From assembly GCA_000717735.1 (NCBI GenBank), contig JOBE01000057.1, positions 1-64,000 of the forward strand: a stretch of DNA of 64,000 nucleotides, written 5' to 3'. The DNA comes from Streptomyces griseoluteus. GTDB lineage: Bacteria; Actinomycetota; Actinomycetes; Streptomycetales; Streptomycetaceae. The notes below the pieces were generated by a model. It saw only the letters and a program-made list of their open reading frames with translations. It was not told the DNA's origin and made no database searches. The position numbers and the translations under genes are program-made. Shown here piece by piece: positions 19,001 through 26,695 of this stretch (position 1 is the first letter of the stretch; every line of letters begins with the position of its first letter).

Positions 19001-20335
19001 AACGGGTACACCTACGCCAACAACAACCCCGTTTCAAAGAGCGACCCCACCGGCCTCGCCCCCATGGCCTCCGGCGGAAACGCGCGAGACGAAGACGACT
19101 ACCATCGCACCAACGGCACCGACGTCACGGTGACATCCGGAGGGAAGTTCGCCCTCGGCGAGTACGTGGGATACCTCCCCGGGCCCTCGCTCAACGACAC
19201 CATGTACTTGAAGCACGGCCTGGGAAGCGAGCCTCTCCCTGCCCCCACAAAGGGCCTCGCAAAATACCTGCGGATATACCACAAGAGCCTTAGCGCAGTC
19301 AACTTTACGGTCGATAGCGATAGGTACAATGAGTCATCCCTGAAAATAAGCGCGCATTTCAGCGCCTGCAATTCAAAAGGCGTTGAATGCGCAGACGACC
19401 TACACGAGGAGCGCTACACTAAGCAGGCCCAAGAGTACGGCCTGGACGGCTCGGCAGCGAAATGGCGGGCGCCCCGCCAAAAGCCAAAGTCCAAGTCAAC
19501 CGATTGCAATCACAGTTTCCTCCCCGACACCAAGGTTCTCATGGGGGATGGAAGCCGGAAGAAGCTCAAGGATGTGAAGGTCGGCGATGTCGTCATCGCC
19601 ACCGATCCTGGCACCGGAAGAAATTACAGGAAGCGCGTTGCCGAGGTAATCCGCACCGAAGACGACAAGAGTTTCACAAGCCTCACCATCTCCGTCAACG
19701 GGCAGCTCTCCGAAATCATCGCAACGGACACCCACCCCTTCTGGGTGCCGGACCTTCGTGAGTGGGTCGAGGCAGGGAACCTCAAGGCCGGCCAGCTCCT
19801 GCGCACCAGCTCGGGGACCCATGTCCAGATAACCCAGGCCACTCGCTACATCAAGCAGCAGCGCACGTACGACCTGTCGATCGATGACATCCACACGTAC
19901 TATGTGCTGGCGGGAGCCACGCCGGTCCTGGTTCACAATTGTGGCGGCCAGGTGGAATATGGTGGCAATGATCTGAGCCAGGCTGTCATACAGGAACGGC
20001 TGAGGACGGGGAACAAGTCCAACAATTTTGCGGCGGTGAGGTACACCGATGCGAATGGGGACTCGCAGATTGCGGTCGCAGTCTCCTCGAAGGGTCTGGG
20101 TAACCATGCGGAGCGTAAATTGCTCAGGCAGTACGGGGATTCGATCACTGAAGCCTATTCGGAATTCCAGCCGTGCACTGGGACGAATAAGTGCCGCAGC
20201 AGGCTAGCTGAGGCTGGCATACCAACGACTTGGACTTGGGGTTGGACCACCTCGGCTGAGGGTGCTGCCGCAAGGTCCGCCAAGGGTAAAGCGGTGACTT
20301 CGATGTTCAGGGACGCCATATCGGGCAACTGGTAA
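13025..20335 (+). CDS. RHS-repeat polymorphic toxin with Hint domain and C-terminal deaminase-type toxin
   Basis: Protein of 2,436 residues. An N-terminal secretion signal (RRRVRRTVIPALGAALLVG) precedes a long series of RHS/YD repeats ending in the RHS core motif near YDQKTGRFLSADPL. Residues about 2158-2306 form a Hint (intein-like) domain: Cys start, G-D-V-V-I, T-D-T-H-P-F-W and the end VLVHNC, the set needed for self-cleavage. The last 130 residues carry HAERKLL and PCTGTNKC, the His-Ala-Glu and Pro-Cys...Cys zinc motifs of nucleic acid/nucleotide deaminase toxins. The tail after the RHS core is visibly less GC-rich. The likely immunity gene follows at once. The GTG at 13025 is uncertain; TTG and GTG codons lie slightly downstream. 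Confidence 0.88.
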   Translation: MVRGDPTLFGRIPPARRRVRRTVIPALGAALLVGLLPAQSLALPPDPATAETGRESLASVPLELETIEAEKPVEGATLEKDLETLKEEVPADLQQAPTGTTTPPPANTGTVSFGSVLSAALMTETTAETTIEPKPVPGVPVKLGQAEGQPMPTGTWAATVIDRTKELNAGIDRALTVGTLVTVEAPTTGSVPIKVQLDYSKFENLYGADWSSRLRLVQFPECYLTTPLEEACQAYTELETVNDAGTDSITATVDTAADGTTTPASFTGGTSHSGPAMMQASYTTATPTATGGDKAVVGAVDSGAGNGGSFKATPLASSGKWSAGGSSGAFTWSYPLAIPPAPAGPAPNVSFNYSSQTVDGKTSVSSPQASWIGEGWDYDPGHIERRYRACKDDTKTLKAGAPNNTAKADKTSDLCWVSYNAVMSLGGKTTELVRDDAATTDAETGTETYRSQSDDGTRIRRHTGGTNGDNNGEYWVVTTTDGTQYYFGQNKIDGGHANTNSVSTVPVFGNHPGEPCYQETFANSRCGTSKQAWRWGLDKVVDVHGNVMVINWTQEQNHYAVREKRKTPEQYDRFAYPTSIEYGMRAGTLTNPAAKVEFGVQQRCLKSETVCAPANFDKTGDAGAYRAWWDTPGALNCKSTSSLCPAFPSFWTQMRLGAVTTWAARAGQTGLGKVDTWNLYQSFPEDWYDSSPGLWLNSITRRGFGPGDTTGTLQSKDGVSFAKYTVGTTSPLRGRLKDQQLRNLVPAGSTDQRPPFTRPRIGTVATEGGGSIEVEYAGGCKEEPTEDKGQANTYCYPVRWSPDGEEKTPAKAWFNKYVVDSITETDKVTSPFSKPIYTKYRYYGPAWAKSNDEFTRPALRTYSDWRGYGRVTVTKGSSVGDGTWYTPQSQSFSEARYFQGIGGEIKDSTGKALPVDNEPQYAGMTSETITYLNSDRPAGGMPKVVSRTLSVPESTQTASRSREAEDGSDPGPLVAHRISVKQSDAIQTVGSSWQAVRTATLARDEYGLPTEVETAVVKPNGTGENLSEQTCTKTVYTNSTSDWLIGLTKTKRTTATPCASVDTANPATELKSSVEITYDDGGALTKGLPTKVSEIDGTGTSHSVTTTTTYDPLGRIRTVTAPGSGTTETVYTPGDGGGPVTAVKTSKTVNNKVHATTTTYDPGRALPLTVTDPNNRVTRTQYDALGRLVKGWSASRSSGSQAPNVEIGYQPAVATATETSPAAVTVKSLKDDGTYATQITVYDGLMRQIQTQSEAVGPGRIISDTKYNDQGLPAEQTSGYLAKGNPETKAFEVKSASLIPSRVKTVYDGLARATRQTTFHGTTAKYSSYTGYVDNSVTVDPPGSTVPKTTTTSDALGRVTDIRHYTTLASSGPYRTTTYGYDRRGNRTSVTDPAGNAWTYVYDARGRVTSSTDPDTGTTETWYDEADRPVEVKDQLQQSTKTTYDTLGRITEVNGGPTTAPQIKRFTYDMTGALGLPWESKRVTSAGEYIDRVTGYDTEYRPTGRETVIPQNTMTTGLSGTYTYAYTYTPTGKPLSVTLPAKGGLNSEKVITRYTEDGLPESTSGHSWYTTDVTYSPYGEVLRTVSGAQPFRVWTTNFVDEHTGRLQRTVSDREATDYHRVADARYAYDTSGMITASARELADGSARTWDNQCFTYDAMGQLVNAWTSSITPPAVTQGGVGGTGCKSASGATWGHRFDGAASSGPVADAAHQTGASAPANLAGTAPFAGTIATGTTAYRQSFTYDWLGNRATHTDHDPAGNTANNTSYTYNYLATQPHTLASVATTDTAKSSTYTYNPTGTTRTRGFPGDAQDQNLEWTSEQKLESNTVGTGTTATKTTYVYDAAGNRLLENSPAGSTLYLGETELTTDKVGLITRASRAYGQAGAPTVVRTTNGTPTGHTLSALITDHLGTANTTVELSTGQPVTRRSFKPYGELRGPKPTTWPNKRSYLGVGIDDTTTGLTHIGAREYDQKTGRFLSADPLIDITDPLQMNGYTYANNNPVSKSDPTGLAPMASGGNARDEDDYHRTNGTDVTVTSGGKFALGEYVGYLPGPSLNDTMYLKHGLGSEPLPAPTKGLAKYLRIYHKSLSAVNFTVDSDRYNESSLKISAHFSACNSKGVECADDLHEERYTKQAQEYGLDGSAAKWRAPRQKPKSKSTDCNHSFLPDTKVLMGDGSRKKLKDVKVGDVVIATDPGTGRNYRKRVAEVIRTEDDKSFTSLTISVNGQLSEIIATDTHPFWVPDLREWVEAGNLKAGQLLRTSSGTHVQITQATRYIKQQRTYDLSIDDIHTYYVLAGATPVLVHNCGGQVEYGGNDLSQAVIQERLRTGNKSNNFAAVRYTDANGDSQIAVAVSSKGLGNHAERKLLRQYGDSITEAYSEFQPCTGTNKCRSRLAEAGIPTTWTWGWTTSAEGAAARSAKGKAVTSMFRDAISGNW

Positions 20336-20350
20336 GGTAGTTCCAATATG

Positions 20351-20390
20351 ACGGTTGGCCCGCCGCCCACATGGGCGGCGGGCCAACCGT
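20351..20390. terminator. Perfect 19-bp hairpin between toxin and immunity genes
   Basis: Arms 20351-20369 and 20372-20390 are perfectly complementary with a 2-base loop. It lies 15 bases after the toxin stop and 28 bases before the immunity start. It could terminate most toxin transcripts, in which case the immunity gene needs its own promoter or readthrough. Confidence 0.75.
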
Positions 20391-20418
20391 GTAGCTATGG
20401 GAATGGAGGCGGGTGTCG

Positions 20419-20904
20419 ATGGCTAGCCACCGCTACTCGATCGACTATGTTGCATTCGTGAGGAACTCCGCTGCGCGCGGGTATCTTTCTTCCGTCGGTC
20501 TACCTGCCGAGCATGTCCTCTTTTCGGCTTCAGAAGCCGCTGATGGCGGGGTCGAGAGCGCTGAAGGTCGACACCTTCTTAAATTGGGATCTGGTGGAGA
20601 TGGCGATGACGCGTACTGCGTTGACTGTAAAAGCGGAGAGGTACTCTACCGCGGTAGCGGTGATTCGTCCCTGTTTTTTGTGAATTCGTCACCGCAGAAA
20701 TTCTCTGAGTATTTGAGTGTGTTTGAACGTGAAACCGCTCGATCCGCAGGTGAAGATGATCCAGAAATGCTGGAAGAACTTGCTGATCTACTGGCGATGT
20801 CATTCCAGGAGATTGATGCGTCGGCTCTGCAGGACGATCCAGGATTTTGGCGTTCAATTCTCTTCGATGTGGCAATCGGCGACTATGTCGATGACGAGGA
20901 GTGA
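20419..20904 (+). CDS. SUKH-4-type immunity protein
   Basis: Protein of 161 residues (MASHRYSIDYVAFVR...). The segment HLLKLGSG...AYCVDCKSGEVLY followed by LFFVNSSPQKFSEYL matches the core of SUKH-4 immunity proteins, which bind and neutralise polymorphic toxins, including deaminase types. ATG at 20419 is preceded by GGAGG at a usable distance; the GTG at 20413 is too close to it. The low GC matches the toxin tail, so the pair probably arrived as a unit. It is the obvious antidote to the RHS deaminase. Confidence 0.75.
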   Translation: MASHRYSIDYVAFVRNSAARGYLSSVGLPAEHVLFSASEAADGGVESAEGRHLLKLGSGGDGDDAYCVDCKSGEVLYRGSGDSSLFFVNSSPQKFSEYLSVFERETARSAGEDDPEMLEELADLLAMSFQEIDASALQDDPGFWRSILFDVAIGDYVDDEE

Positions 20905-20922
20905 CCTCCTTCAGGCCGGCCG

Positions 20923-22159
20923 GTGAACAGCAAGGTCCTGCCCGTCAGGATCGACCTCGCCCGCTCGGCCGGCGGCGACTTCGAGCACCTCGTCCTCACC
21001 CTCCGGGCCGCCCTCGCCGCCATCGGCCGCCCCCTGCCCGCCTTCGACCTCGCGCTGCGCCGCTACTGGGAACACCAGCACCCGGGCGAGCCTCTGGAGG
21101 CGTACCTCCAGCGCGGCGGGCTCACCGCGAAGTTCGGCAAGACGATGCCGCAGCAGATGCAGTCCGCGCTCTCCGACGTCGCCCAGGCCCTGCTCCTGCC
21201 CGGCACCGTCGGCAGCGCCGTCGGGCAGGTCACCGACTCCCTCGTCCGCGCGCTGCGCGAACGCCGGCAGACCGTGCGCGCACTCGCCTCCTGCTTCCGG
21301 CTCGCCGACCTGCTGGAGGCCGAACCCGACCTGGATACGCTCTCCTTCTACCCGCACCTGCTCGCCTGGGAGCTCGACCGCCTCCCGGAGAACAAGAAGG
21401 TGACGCCGGTGATCCTGCTGGACACCTTCGAGGACGTCGGCGACCGCACCCACCGCGACCTGGAGCGGCTCATCCAGCGCGTCGTGTGGCTGCTGCCGAA
21501 CGCGTTCTTCGTCATCACCGGCCGCGCCCGCCTGCAGTGGGCCGAGCCCGCCCTCCAGGGCCAGCTCGACTACACCGGCCGCACCGCCTGGCCCGGCCTC
21601 GCCGTCTCCTCCCGGCCCGGCGGCATCCCACACGCCCGCGGTCTCCTCCCCCGCGACATCCCGGTACGTGGGCGGCAGGTCCTGATCGGCGACTTCGCTC
21701 CCGAGGACTGCGACGACTACCTCGCCCGACGGCTCGAAACAGACGGCACCGCGCTCATCCCCGAGCCCGTACGGAACGTGATCACCCGCCGCTCCCACGG
21801 CCTCCCGCTCTACCTCGACCTGTCGGTGATGCGGTTCCTCGAACTCCGCCGCACCGGCCACACCCCCGCACCGGCCGACTTCGAGCACGACTTCGGCGCC
21901 CTGATCGCCCGCACCCTGGCCGACCTCACCCCCGACGAGCGCCACGTCCTGCGCTCCGTCAGCCTCCTGGACGCCTTCGACGAAGACCTCGCCACCCAGA
22001 CCGCCGGCCTCACCCACCACACGGCGGCCCGGCGCCTGATCGAACGGCCCTTCGTCCACGAGAACCCCTTCGGCCTGTGGCCCCACCACCTGCACGGCCT
22101 CATCCGCTCCACCATCCGCAGCGCCGACGACCTCACCGACGACCGCTGGACCCCCGTCG
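20923..22159 (+). pseudogene. STAND-type ATPase gene, middle part (5'-truncated, then interrupted)
   Basis: Open from GTG at 20923. It encodes RIDLARSAGGDFEHLVLTLR..., a Walker-B-like ILLDTFEDVGDR, FFVITGRARLQWAE (sensor-like) and a winged-helix-like region. No P-loop precedes it, so the nucleotide-binding start has been lost, apparently at the junction with the toxin/immunity unit. The frame runs to 22159, where a 4.55-kb segment begins; the formal stop at 22162-22164 is inside that segment. Coding resumes in the same frame at 26713. The original gene was probably an NTPase-TPR signalling protein. Confidence 0.75.
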
Positions 22160-22175
22160 TGTAGGTTCGCACTTC
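22155..22175. repeat. Target duplication and left terminal inverted repeat
   Basis: CGTCG at 22155-22159 followed by the element end from 22160. The first nine bases are identical to the reverse complement of the right end. Confidence 0.8.
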
Positions 22176-22218
22176 AAGTGGCCCCTTCTCGTTCGCCGTG
22201 GCCTCTCTCCGGCCCAAA

Positions 22219-22235
22219 GGACAGCGCGGTGAGAC
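22219..22235 (+). repeat. Subterminal motif, left copy
   Basis: GGACAGCGCGGTGAGAC. Two related copies in the same orientation lie near the right end (26611-26627 and 26638-26654). The shared pattern is GGACA-N6/7-TGAGAC. They could be protein-binding sites for mobility or regulation. Confidence 0.45.
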
Positions 22236-22530
22236 GGACTCCTGTCCTATGATCGTGGAGATGGCTCAGCTGGTAGAAGTTGGCCCTTTTGCGCCCTGGC
22301 CTTGCTGCTCGGGGGTGGGGGCGTGTCAGAGCCAGAGTGCCGGGCTAGATTCCCCAGGCTGGGACACCCGACCGCGTCTGCGGAATCAGATGTAGAGCGC
22401 GGAGGGAGCTTGCCCAGCCGACTCGCTTCGATCGTGGTGAGGGGCAGAGAACCATCAGTTCTCGCGAGGCGTCTTGTTTCCCGCGAGGTTAACTGCGGAT
22501 TGTGCAGGGGATCAGGCAGGCACGGGTTCT

Positions 22531-22998
22531 GTGACGGAACAGCTGGGGGCGATGACGTTGTTCGACGAGGCATTGGTGGCGCTTGCGGCGGCGGGGGGCA
22601 CTGCGGTGGTGCAGGCTGCGAGCACGGATGCCTGGACCGGGTTCCGCCAGGCAGTGGCCCGGTTGGTCGGCCGAGGAGATGAGCAACGGACGAGTAGCGC
22701 GATGCAGGCACTTGACGGGACGGCGGCAGCTCTACAGGCCGCCGACGCGGAGCGTGCGGAACAGGTGGGCGCGCGTCAGGAGCAGCTCTGGCAAGCCTGC
22801 TTCGGCGACTTGCTGGAAAACGTTGACGGGCCAGAGCGGGCTCGTGTGGTCGCCGACCTACGCGCACTGATCGAAGAACACGCCCCACCAGCGTCGGCGA
22901 ACAGAGACCAGGTCTCCGGCAACACCTTCAACGGGCCCACCGCCCTTCAGACTGGCAACCACAATCGGCAGGTGAACCGCTTCGGGTCGGAAGCATGA
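22531..22998 (+). CDS. Bell-like small protein with C-terminal amyloid-type signalling motif
   Basis: Protein of 155 residues. The N-terminal helical region (LVALAAAGGTAVVQAASTDAW) resembles the Bell domain described in actinobacteria, the bacterial counterpart of fungal HeLo-type cell-death domains; this is from memory of the family. Residues 125-151 form the motif R-D-x-V-x-G-N-T-F-N-G-P...L-Q-T-G-N-x-N-x-Q-x-N-x-F, nearly the same as the N-terminus of the next protein. The last bases overlap the next start (ATGA at 22995-22998), so translation is coupled. GTG at 22531 or ATG at 22552 could be the start. Probable role: membrane-acting effector triggered by amyloid templating. Confidence 0.65.
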   Translation: MTEQLGAMTLFDEALVALAAAGGTAVVQAASTDAWTGFRQAVARLVGRGDEQRTSSAMQALDGTAAALQAADAERAEQVGARQEQLWQACFGDLLENVDGPERARVVADLRALIEEHAPPASANRDQVSGNTFNGPTALQTGNHNRQVNRFGSEA

Positions 22999-25900
22999 CG
23001 GCCACGCCCGGCCGAGACAGAGTGGCCGGCAACACGTTCAACGGCCCTGCTTTCATCCAGATCGGCGACGGCAACCAGCAGAACAACTACTTCGTCGCGC
23101 CCTCCCAGCAGCTCCGTCAGCCGCCGCCAGTGCAGGAGGTCGCCGACTGGGTGGTTGACCGCCCTGAGGCCGACGAGGTCATCGCCACGGTGTGCTCGCA
23201 GGAGGGCGGCGCGGTGGGGATCACCACGGCCCTGGAAGGCGCGGGCGGATTCGGGAAAACGATGCTCGCCAAGAAGGTGTGCACGAGCCCCCAAGTGCGG
23301 CAGCACTTCGGGGAACGGGTGTACGCATTCACCATGGGCCGGGACGTGCGCCGCAAGGCCGACATCGCCAGGAAGGTCGGCGAGGCGATCCGCTTCATTA
23401 CCGAGGACGCCACGCCGTTCGAAGACCCAGAACTGGCCGGAGCCCACCTTGGGCGGCTCTTGGACCAGCACGACGATCAGCGCTTTCTCCTGGTCATCGA
23501 CGATGTCTGGAGCAAGGAGCAGCTCGCTCCCTTCCTTATCGGCGGTAGGCGCTGCGTGCGTCTGGTGACGACCCGCCGCCCCGAGAGCCTCCCACCAGAC
23601 ACGCAGCGGATCCGCGTCGATGAAATGGCCACCGGCCAGGCGAGCGCAGTGCTCACCTGGGAGTTGCCCCCCTTGCCCGAAGCGACAGTCCAGGGGCTGC
23701 TGCGGGCCACCGGTCGCTGGCCCTTGCTGCTGCGCTTGACCAACCGCGTGATCGCCACACAACTGGACACGGGTGCTCCCCCTGCGGCAGCCGCTCAGGG
23801 TGTGCTGGAACTGTTGGAGAGACAAGGCCCAGCCGCAGTCGACGTCCTGGCACCGTCCGCAGGCCCGGACGACCTCGACCACAGCCGGAGACTGCTCGAC
23901 GACCCCGAACAACGCAAGCGCCTGGTGCGAGCAACGGTCGAAGCCGCGACCGAACTACTGCCCGGGGAGCACGAGAAGCGATTAGCCGAACTCGGCATCT
24001 TCGCCGAGGACGAGTCGGTCCCCATCCCCCTTGCGGCCAAGCTGTGGCATGCCACCGGCGGGCTCGACGAGATGCAGGCACGACAGCTATGCAAGACGCT
24101 TCACGATCTGTCCCTGCTTACCATGAACAGGGTGGACGGGGGCCGGCTGACCCTGCACGACGTCATCCGCGATTTCCTGCGCCACGACCTTGGCCCTCGT
24201 CGCGTCGCCGAGCTCAACTCCACGCTGGTGGATGCAGTCGCAGCCACCTTGTCCCCGCCCACGACCCTCACCCCTTCAGGTCCCCGATCACGCGCTGCGT
24301 GGTGGGAACTGACGGACCAGTACCTGCTCGACCACGCCGTGGCGCACATGCTGGCCGCCAGGCGTACTGATGAGGCCGAGGCGATCGCCTTCGACTTGCG
24401 CTGGGTCGAGGCCCGGCTCTACCAACGCGGCCCCACGGCCCCCTGGAGCGACCTTGCCCGGATCCCTACTCGCGGAGCCCGAACCCGGGCACAAGATCTC
24501 GCTCGTGCCATGCATTTGCTCGCCGACGTCCAGCCCACCCACGCCGTGAGCGCGATCCTCCGCAGCCGCTTGGAACCTCTCACTGCGTGGCACGATCAGG
24601 TCCGCGCCCTGGAGCGCCACCCTGGCCCGCCGGCCCTGATCAATGCCTGGCCCCCACCGGACCTTCCCGATCCTCTGCTCCTGCGCACGCTCACCGGCCA
24701 TCTTGAGGTGACAGCGATAGCGATCGCCCCCGACGGCACGCGGCTCGCCACCGGCGACGGCTACGACGGCAGCGTACACATCTGGGACATGGCCACCGGG
24801 CGGAACGTCACCACCTTCGCCGGCCGCACCGACCGTGTGAGCGCGAGCGCCCCCGAAGGAACCTGGACGAAAGACCACGTGACTACAGTGGCGATTTCCC
24901 CTGACGGAACCTGGCTGGCCGCAGCGCATGCCAACGGCACGGTCTGCATCTGGGACATGGCCACCACCCAGAACACCACCATCCTCAGCAGCCCCCTCAA
25001 ACCGGCGAACACGATGGCGATTTCCCCTGACGGAACCTGGCTGGCCGCGGGGTACGGCGACGGCACGGTCCGTATCTGGGACACGGCCACCTGGCGGAAC
25101 ACCACCATCCTCACCTGCCACGACAGTCCCGTTCTCGCCGTAGCGATCGCTCCCGACGGAACGTGGCTCGCCACCGCCAACAGGGACGGCTTCGTGAGGA
25201 TCTGGGACACGACCACCGGCGAGAACACCACCACCCTCGGCCGCAGCCCCGTGTGGGTGAGCGGGGTGATGATCTCACCTGACGGAACCTGGCTCGCCAC
25301 CACTGGTGGAGGCAGCACGGTGCACATCTGGGAGGTGGCCACCGGACAGGTCACCGCCACCCTCGCGGACGAGAGGGGCCGCGTGATCGCGGTGGCGATC
25401 TCACCCGACGGAACCTCACTCGTCACCGCCACCAGCAACAACAAGCGCGACGGAACCGTGCGGATCTGGGACCGAGCCACCGGCGAGAACACCGCTACCC
25501 TCGGCGGCCCGGGATGGGTGCACACCCTGGCCATGTCACCCGACGGCGCCTGGCTCGCCATCGGGCACGGCAAGGCGGTGTCGATCTGGGACACGACCAC
25601 CGGCCGGAGCGCCGCCGCCCTCAACGACCGTAGAGGCTGGGTGAATTCAGTCGCATTCTCGCCCGACGGAACTTGGCTCGCCACCGGCCATATCGACGAC
25701 GACAACGTCGTAGCCCTCTGGGACCGGGTCACTGGCGATAGGATCAAGATCCTCACGGGCCACACCGGTCGTGTACAGGCATTGGCGATCGCCCCTGACG
25801 GATCATGGCTCGTCACGGTTGGCGGGGACCGCGCGGTCCGCATCTGGGACACGGGTTCCGGCCGGACCGTCGCCACCCTCACCGGCGATCTCAGCATGGA

Positions 25901-26564
25901 CTCGGTGGCGATCGCCCCCGACGGAACCTGGTTCGCCGTCGGCAGCTCCCGATTCGCAGCGGCGCACGTGCGGATCTACGATCGGGCCACCCGGCGGAAC
26001 ACCATCACCCTCGCGAGTCGAAACACCGTGTTGCATGCGTTGGAGATCGCCTCCGACGGCACCTGGCTCGCCACCGGCGGCAACGGTGATGACGCGGTGC
26101 GCATATGGGACACGGCCACCGGACAGAACACCATCAGTCTCACCGGCCACGACCCGCGTTACGTGCAGGCGCTGGCGATCGCCCCCGACGGAACCTGGGT
26201 CGCGACTGTAGGGGGGGAAGACGACAAGGTGCGGATCTGGGACCGAAATACCGGAAAGGTCGTCACCACCCTGGCCGGCCACACGGAACCAGTGCTGGCG
26301 GTGGCGATCGCCCCCGATGGCCTATGGCTCGCCACCGGCGGCTGGGACCGCACGGTGCGGATCTGGAATGCGACGACGGGACATCCCGTGACCATGATGC
26401 GCTTCGAGGAGCCGGTCTACGCCTGTACCTGGGCACCGGACGGTCACAGCCTTGCGGTGGGCAGTGTCGGTGGGCTGTACCTGTATGAATTCCGATCTGA
26501 ATCCGATGTGAGGTGTACGCCTGTCCCCGCCCCGCCGACCTCGCGATCACCGTCACCCAAGTAG
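22995..26564 (+). CDS. NLR-like protein: amyloid-type motif, NB-ARC, 14 WD40 repeats
   Basis: Protein of 1,189 residues. Residues 7-33 are R-D-R-V-A-G-N-T-F-N-G-P-x-F-I-Q-I-G-x-x-N-x-Q-x-N-x-F; the I-Q-I-G core recalls RHIM-type motifs. An NB-ARC domain follows: P-loop GAGGFGKT at 82-89, Walker B LLVIDDVW at 165-172, RLVTTRRPE, and the GRWPLLL segment. A winged helix and an LHD (MHD-like) motif come next. Residues about 560-1170 contain 14 WD40 units (APDGTWLATG...VRIWDTATG), enough for two seven-blade propellers. This is a STAND sensor: the propellers detect a trigger, NB-ARC oligomerises, and the N-terminal motif would seed the partner's identical motif. Confidence 0.85.
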   Translation: MTATPGRDRVAGNTFNGPAFIQIGDGNQQNNYFVAPSQQLRQPPPVQEVADWVVDRPEADEVIATVCSQEGGAVGITTALEGAGGFGKTMLAKKVCTSPQVRQHFGERVYAFTMGRDVRRKADIARKVGEAIRFITEDATPFEDPELAGAHLGRLLDQHDDQRFLLVIDDVWSKEQLAPFLIGGRRCVRLVTTRRPESLPPDTQRIRVDEMATGQASAVLTWELPPLPEATVQGLLRATGRWPLLLRLTNRVIATQLDTGAPPAAAAQGVLELLERQGPAAVDVLAPSAGPDDLDHSRRLLDDPEQRKRLVRATVEAATELLPGEHEKRLAELGIFAEDESVPIPLAAKLWHATGGLDEMQARQLCKTLHDLSLLTMNRVDGGRLTLHDVIRDFLRHDLGPRRVAELNSTLVDAVAATLSPPTTLTPSGPRSRAAWWELTDQYLLDHAVAHMLAARRTDEAEAIAFDLRWVEARLYQRGPTAPWSDLARIPTRGARTRAQDLARAMHLLADVQPTHAVSAILRSRLEPLTAWHDQVRALERHPGPPALINAWPPPDLPDPLLLRTLTGHLEVTAIAIAPDGTRLATGDGYDGSVHIWDMATGRNVTTFAGRTDRVSASAPEGTWTKDHVTTVAISPDGTWLAAAHANGTVCIWDMATTQNTTILSSPLKPANTMAISPDGTWLAAGYGDGTVRIWDTATWRNTTILTCHDSPVLAVAIAPDGTWLATANRDGFVRIWDTTTGENTTTLGRSPVWVSGVMISPDGTWLATTGGGSTVHIWEVATGQVTATLADERGRVIAVAISPDGTSLVTATSNNKRDGTVRIWDRATGENTATLGGPGWVHTLAMSPDGAWLAIGHGKAVSIWDTTTGRSAAALNDRRGWVNSVAFSPDGTWLATGHIDDDNVVALWDRVTGDRIKILTGHTGRVQALAIAPDGSWLVTVGGDRAVRIWDTGSGRTVATLTGDLSMDSVAIAPDGTWFAVGSSRFAAAHVRIYDRATRRNTITLASRNTVLHALEIASDGTWLATGGNGDDAVRIWDTATGQNTISLTGHDPRYVQALAIAPDGTWVATVGGEDDKVRIWDRNTGKVVTTLAGHTEPVLAVAIAPDGLWLATGGWDRTVRIWNATTGHPVTMMRFEEPVYACTWAPDGHSLAVGSVGGLYLYEFRSESDVRCTPVPAPPTSRSPSPK

Positions 26565-26610
26565 TCCCGACCCGTCCGTCATCTCAACTGCCGCCGGACA
26601 GGATGAGTAA

Positions 26611-26654
26611 GGACACGGTAGTGAGACGAACTCAAGAGGACACTGCGTTGAGAC
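26611..26654 (+). repeat. Subterminal motif, two right-end copies
   Basis: GGACACGGTAGTGAGAC at 26611-26627 and GGACACTGCGTTGAGAC at 26638-26654, 27 bases apart, so nearly three helical turns between matching points. Both match the copy at 22219. Confidence 0.5.
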
Positions 26655-26695
26655 ATCCAGCATGAAGCTGGTCACCGCTACTCCAGGGGACATCG

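Noticed and set aside
20911..22095. 394-codon minus-strand frame
   Set aside because: Antisense to the STAND fragment, with low-complexity Gly/Glu/Val sequence.
22254..22290. tRNA-like TGGCTCAGCTGGTAGA segment at the left of the NLR element
   Set aside because: It resembles a D-arm, but no T-arm TTCGA or acceptor stem follows at the right distance.
24683..26500. Tandem DNA repeats or a CRISPR-like array
   Set aside because: The repetition is at protein level (14 WD40 units) and stays in frame; spacing and sequence do not fit a CRISPR array.
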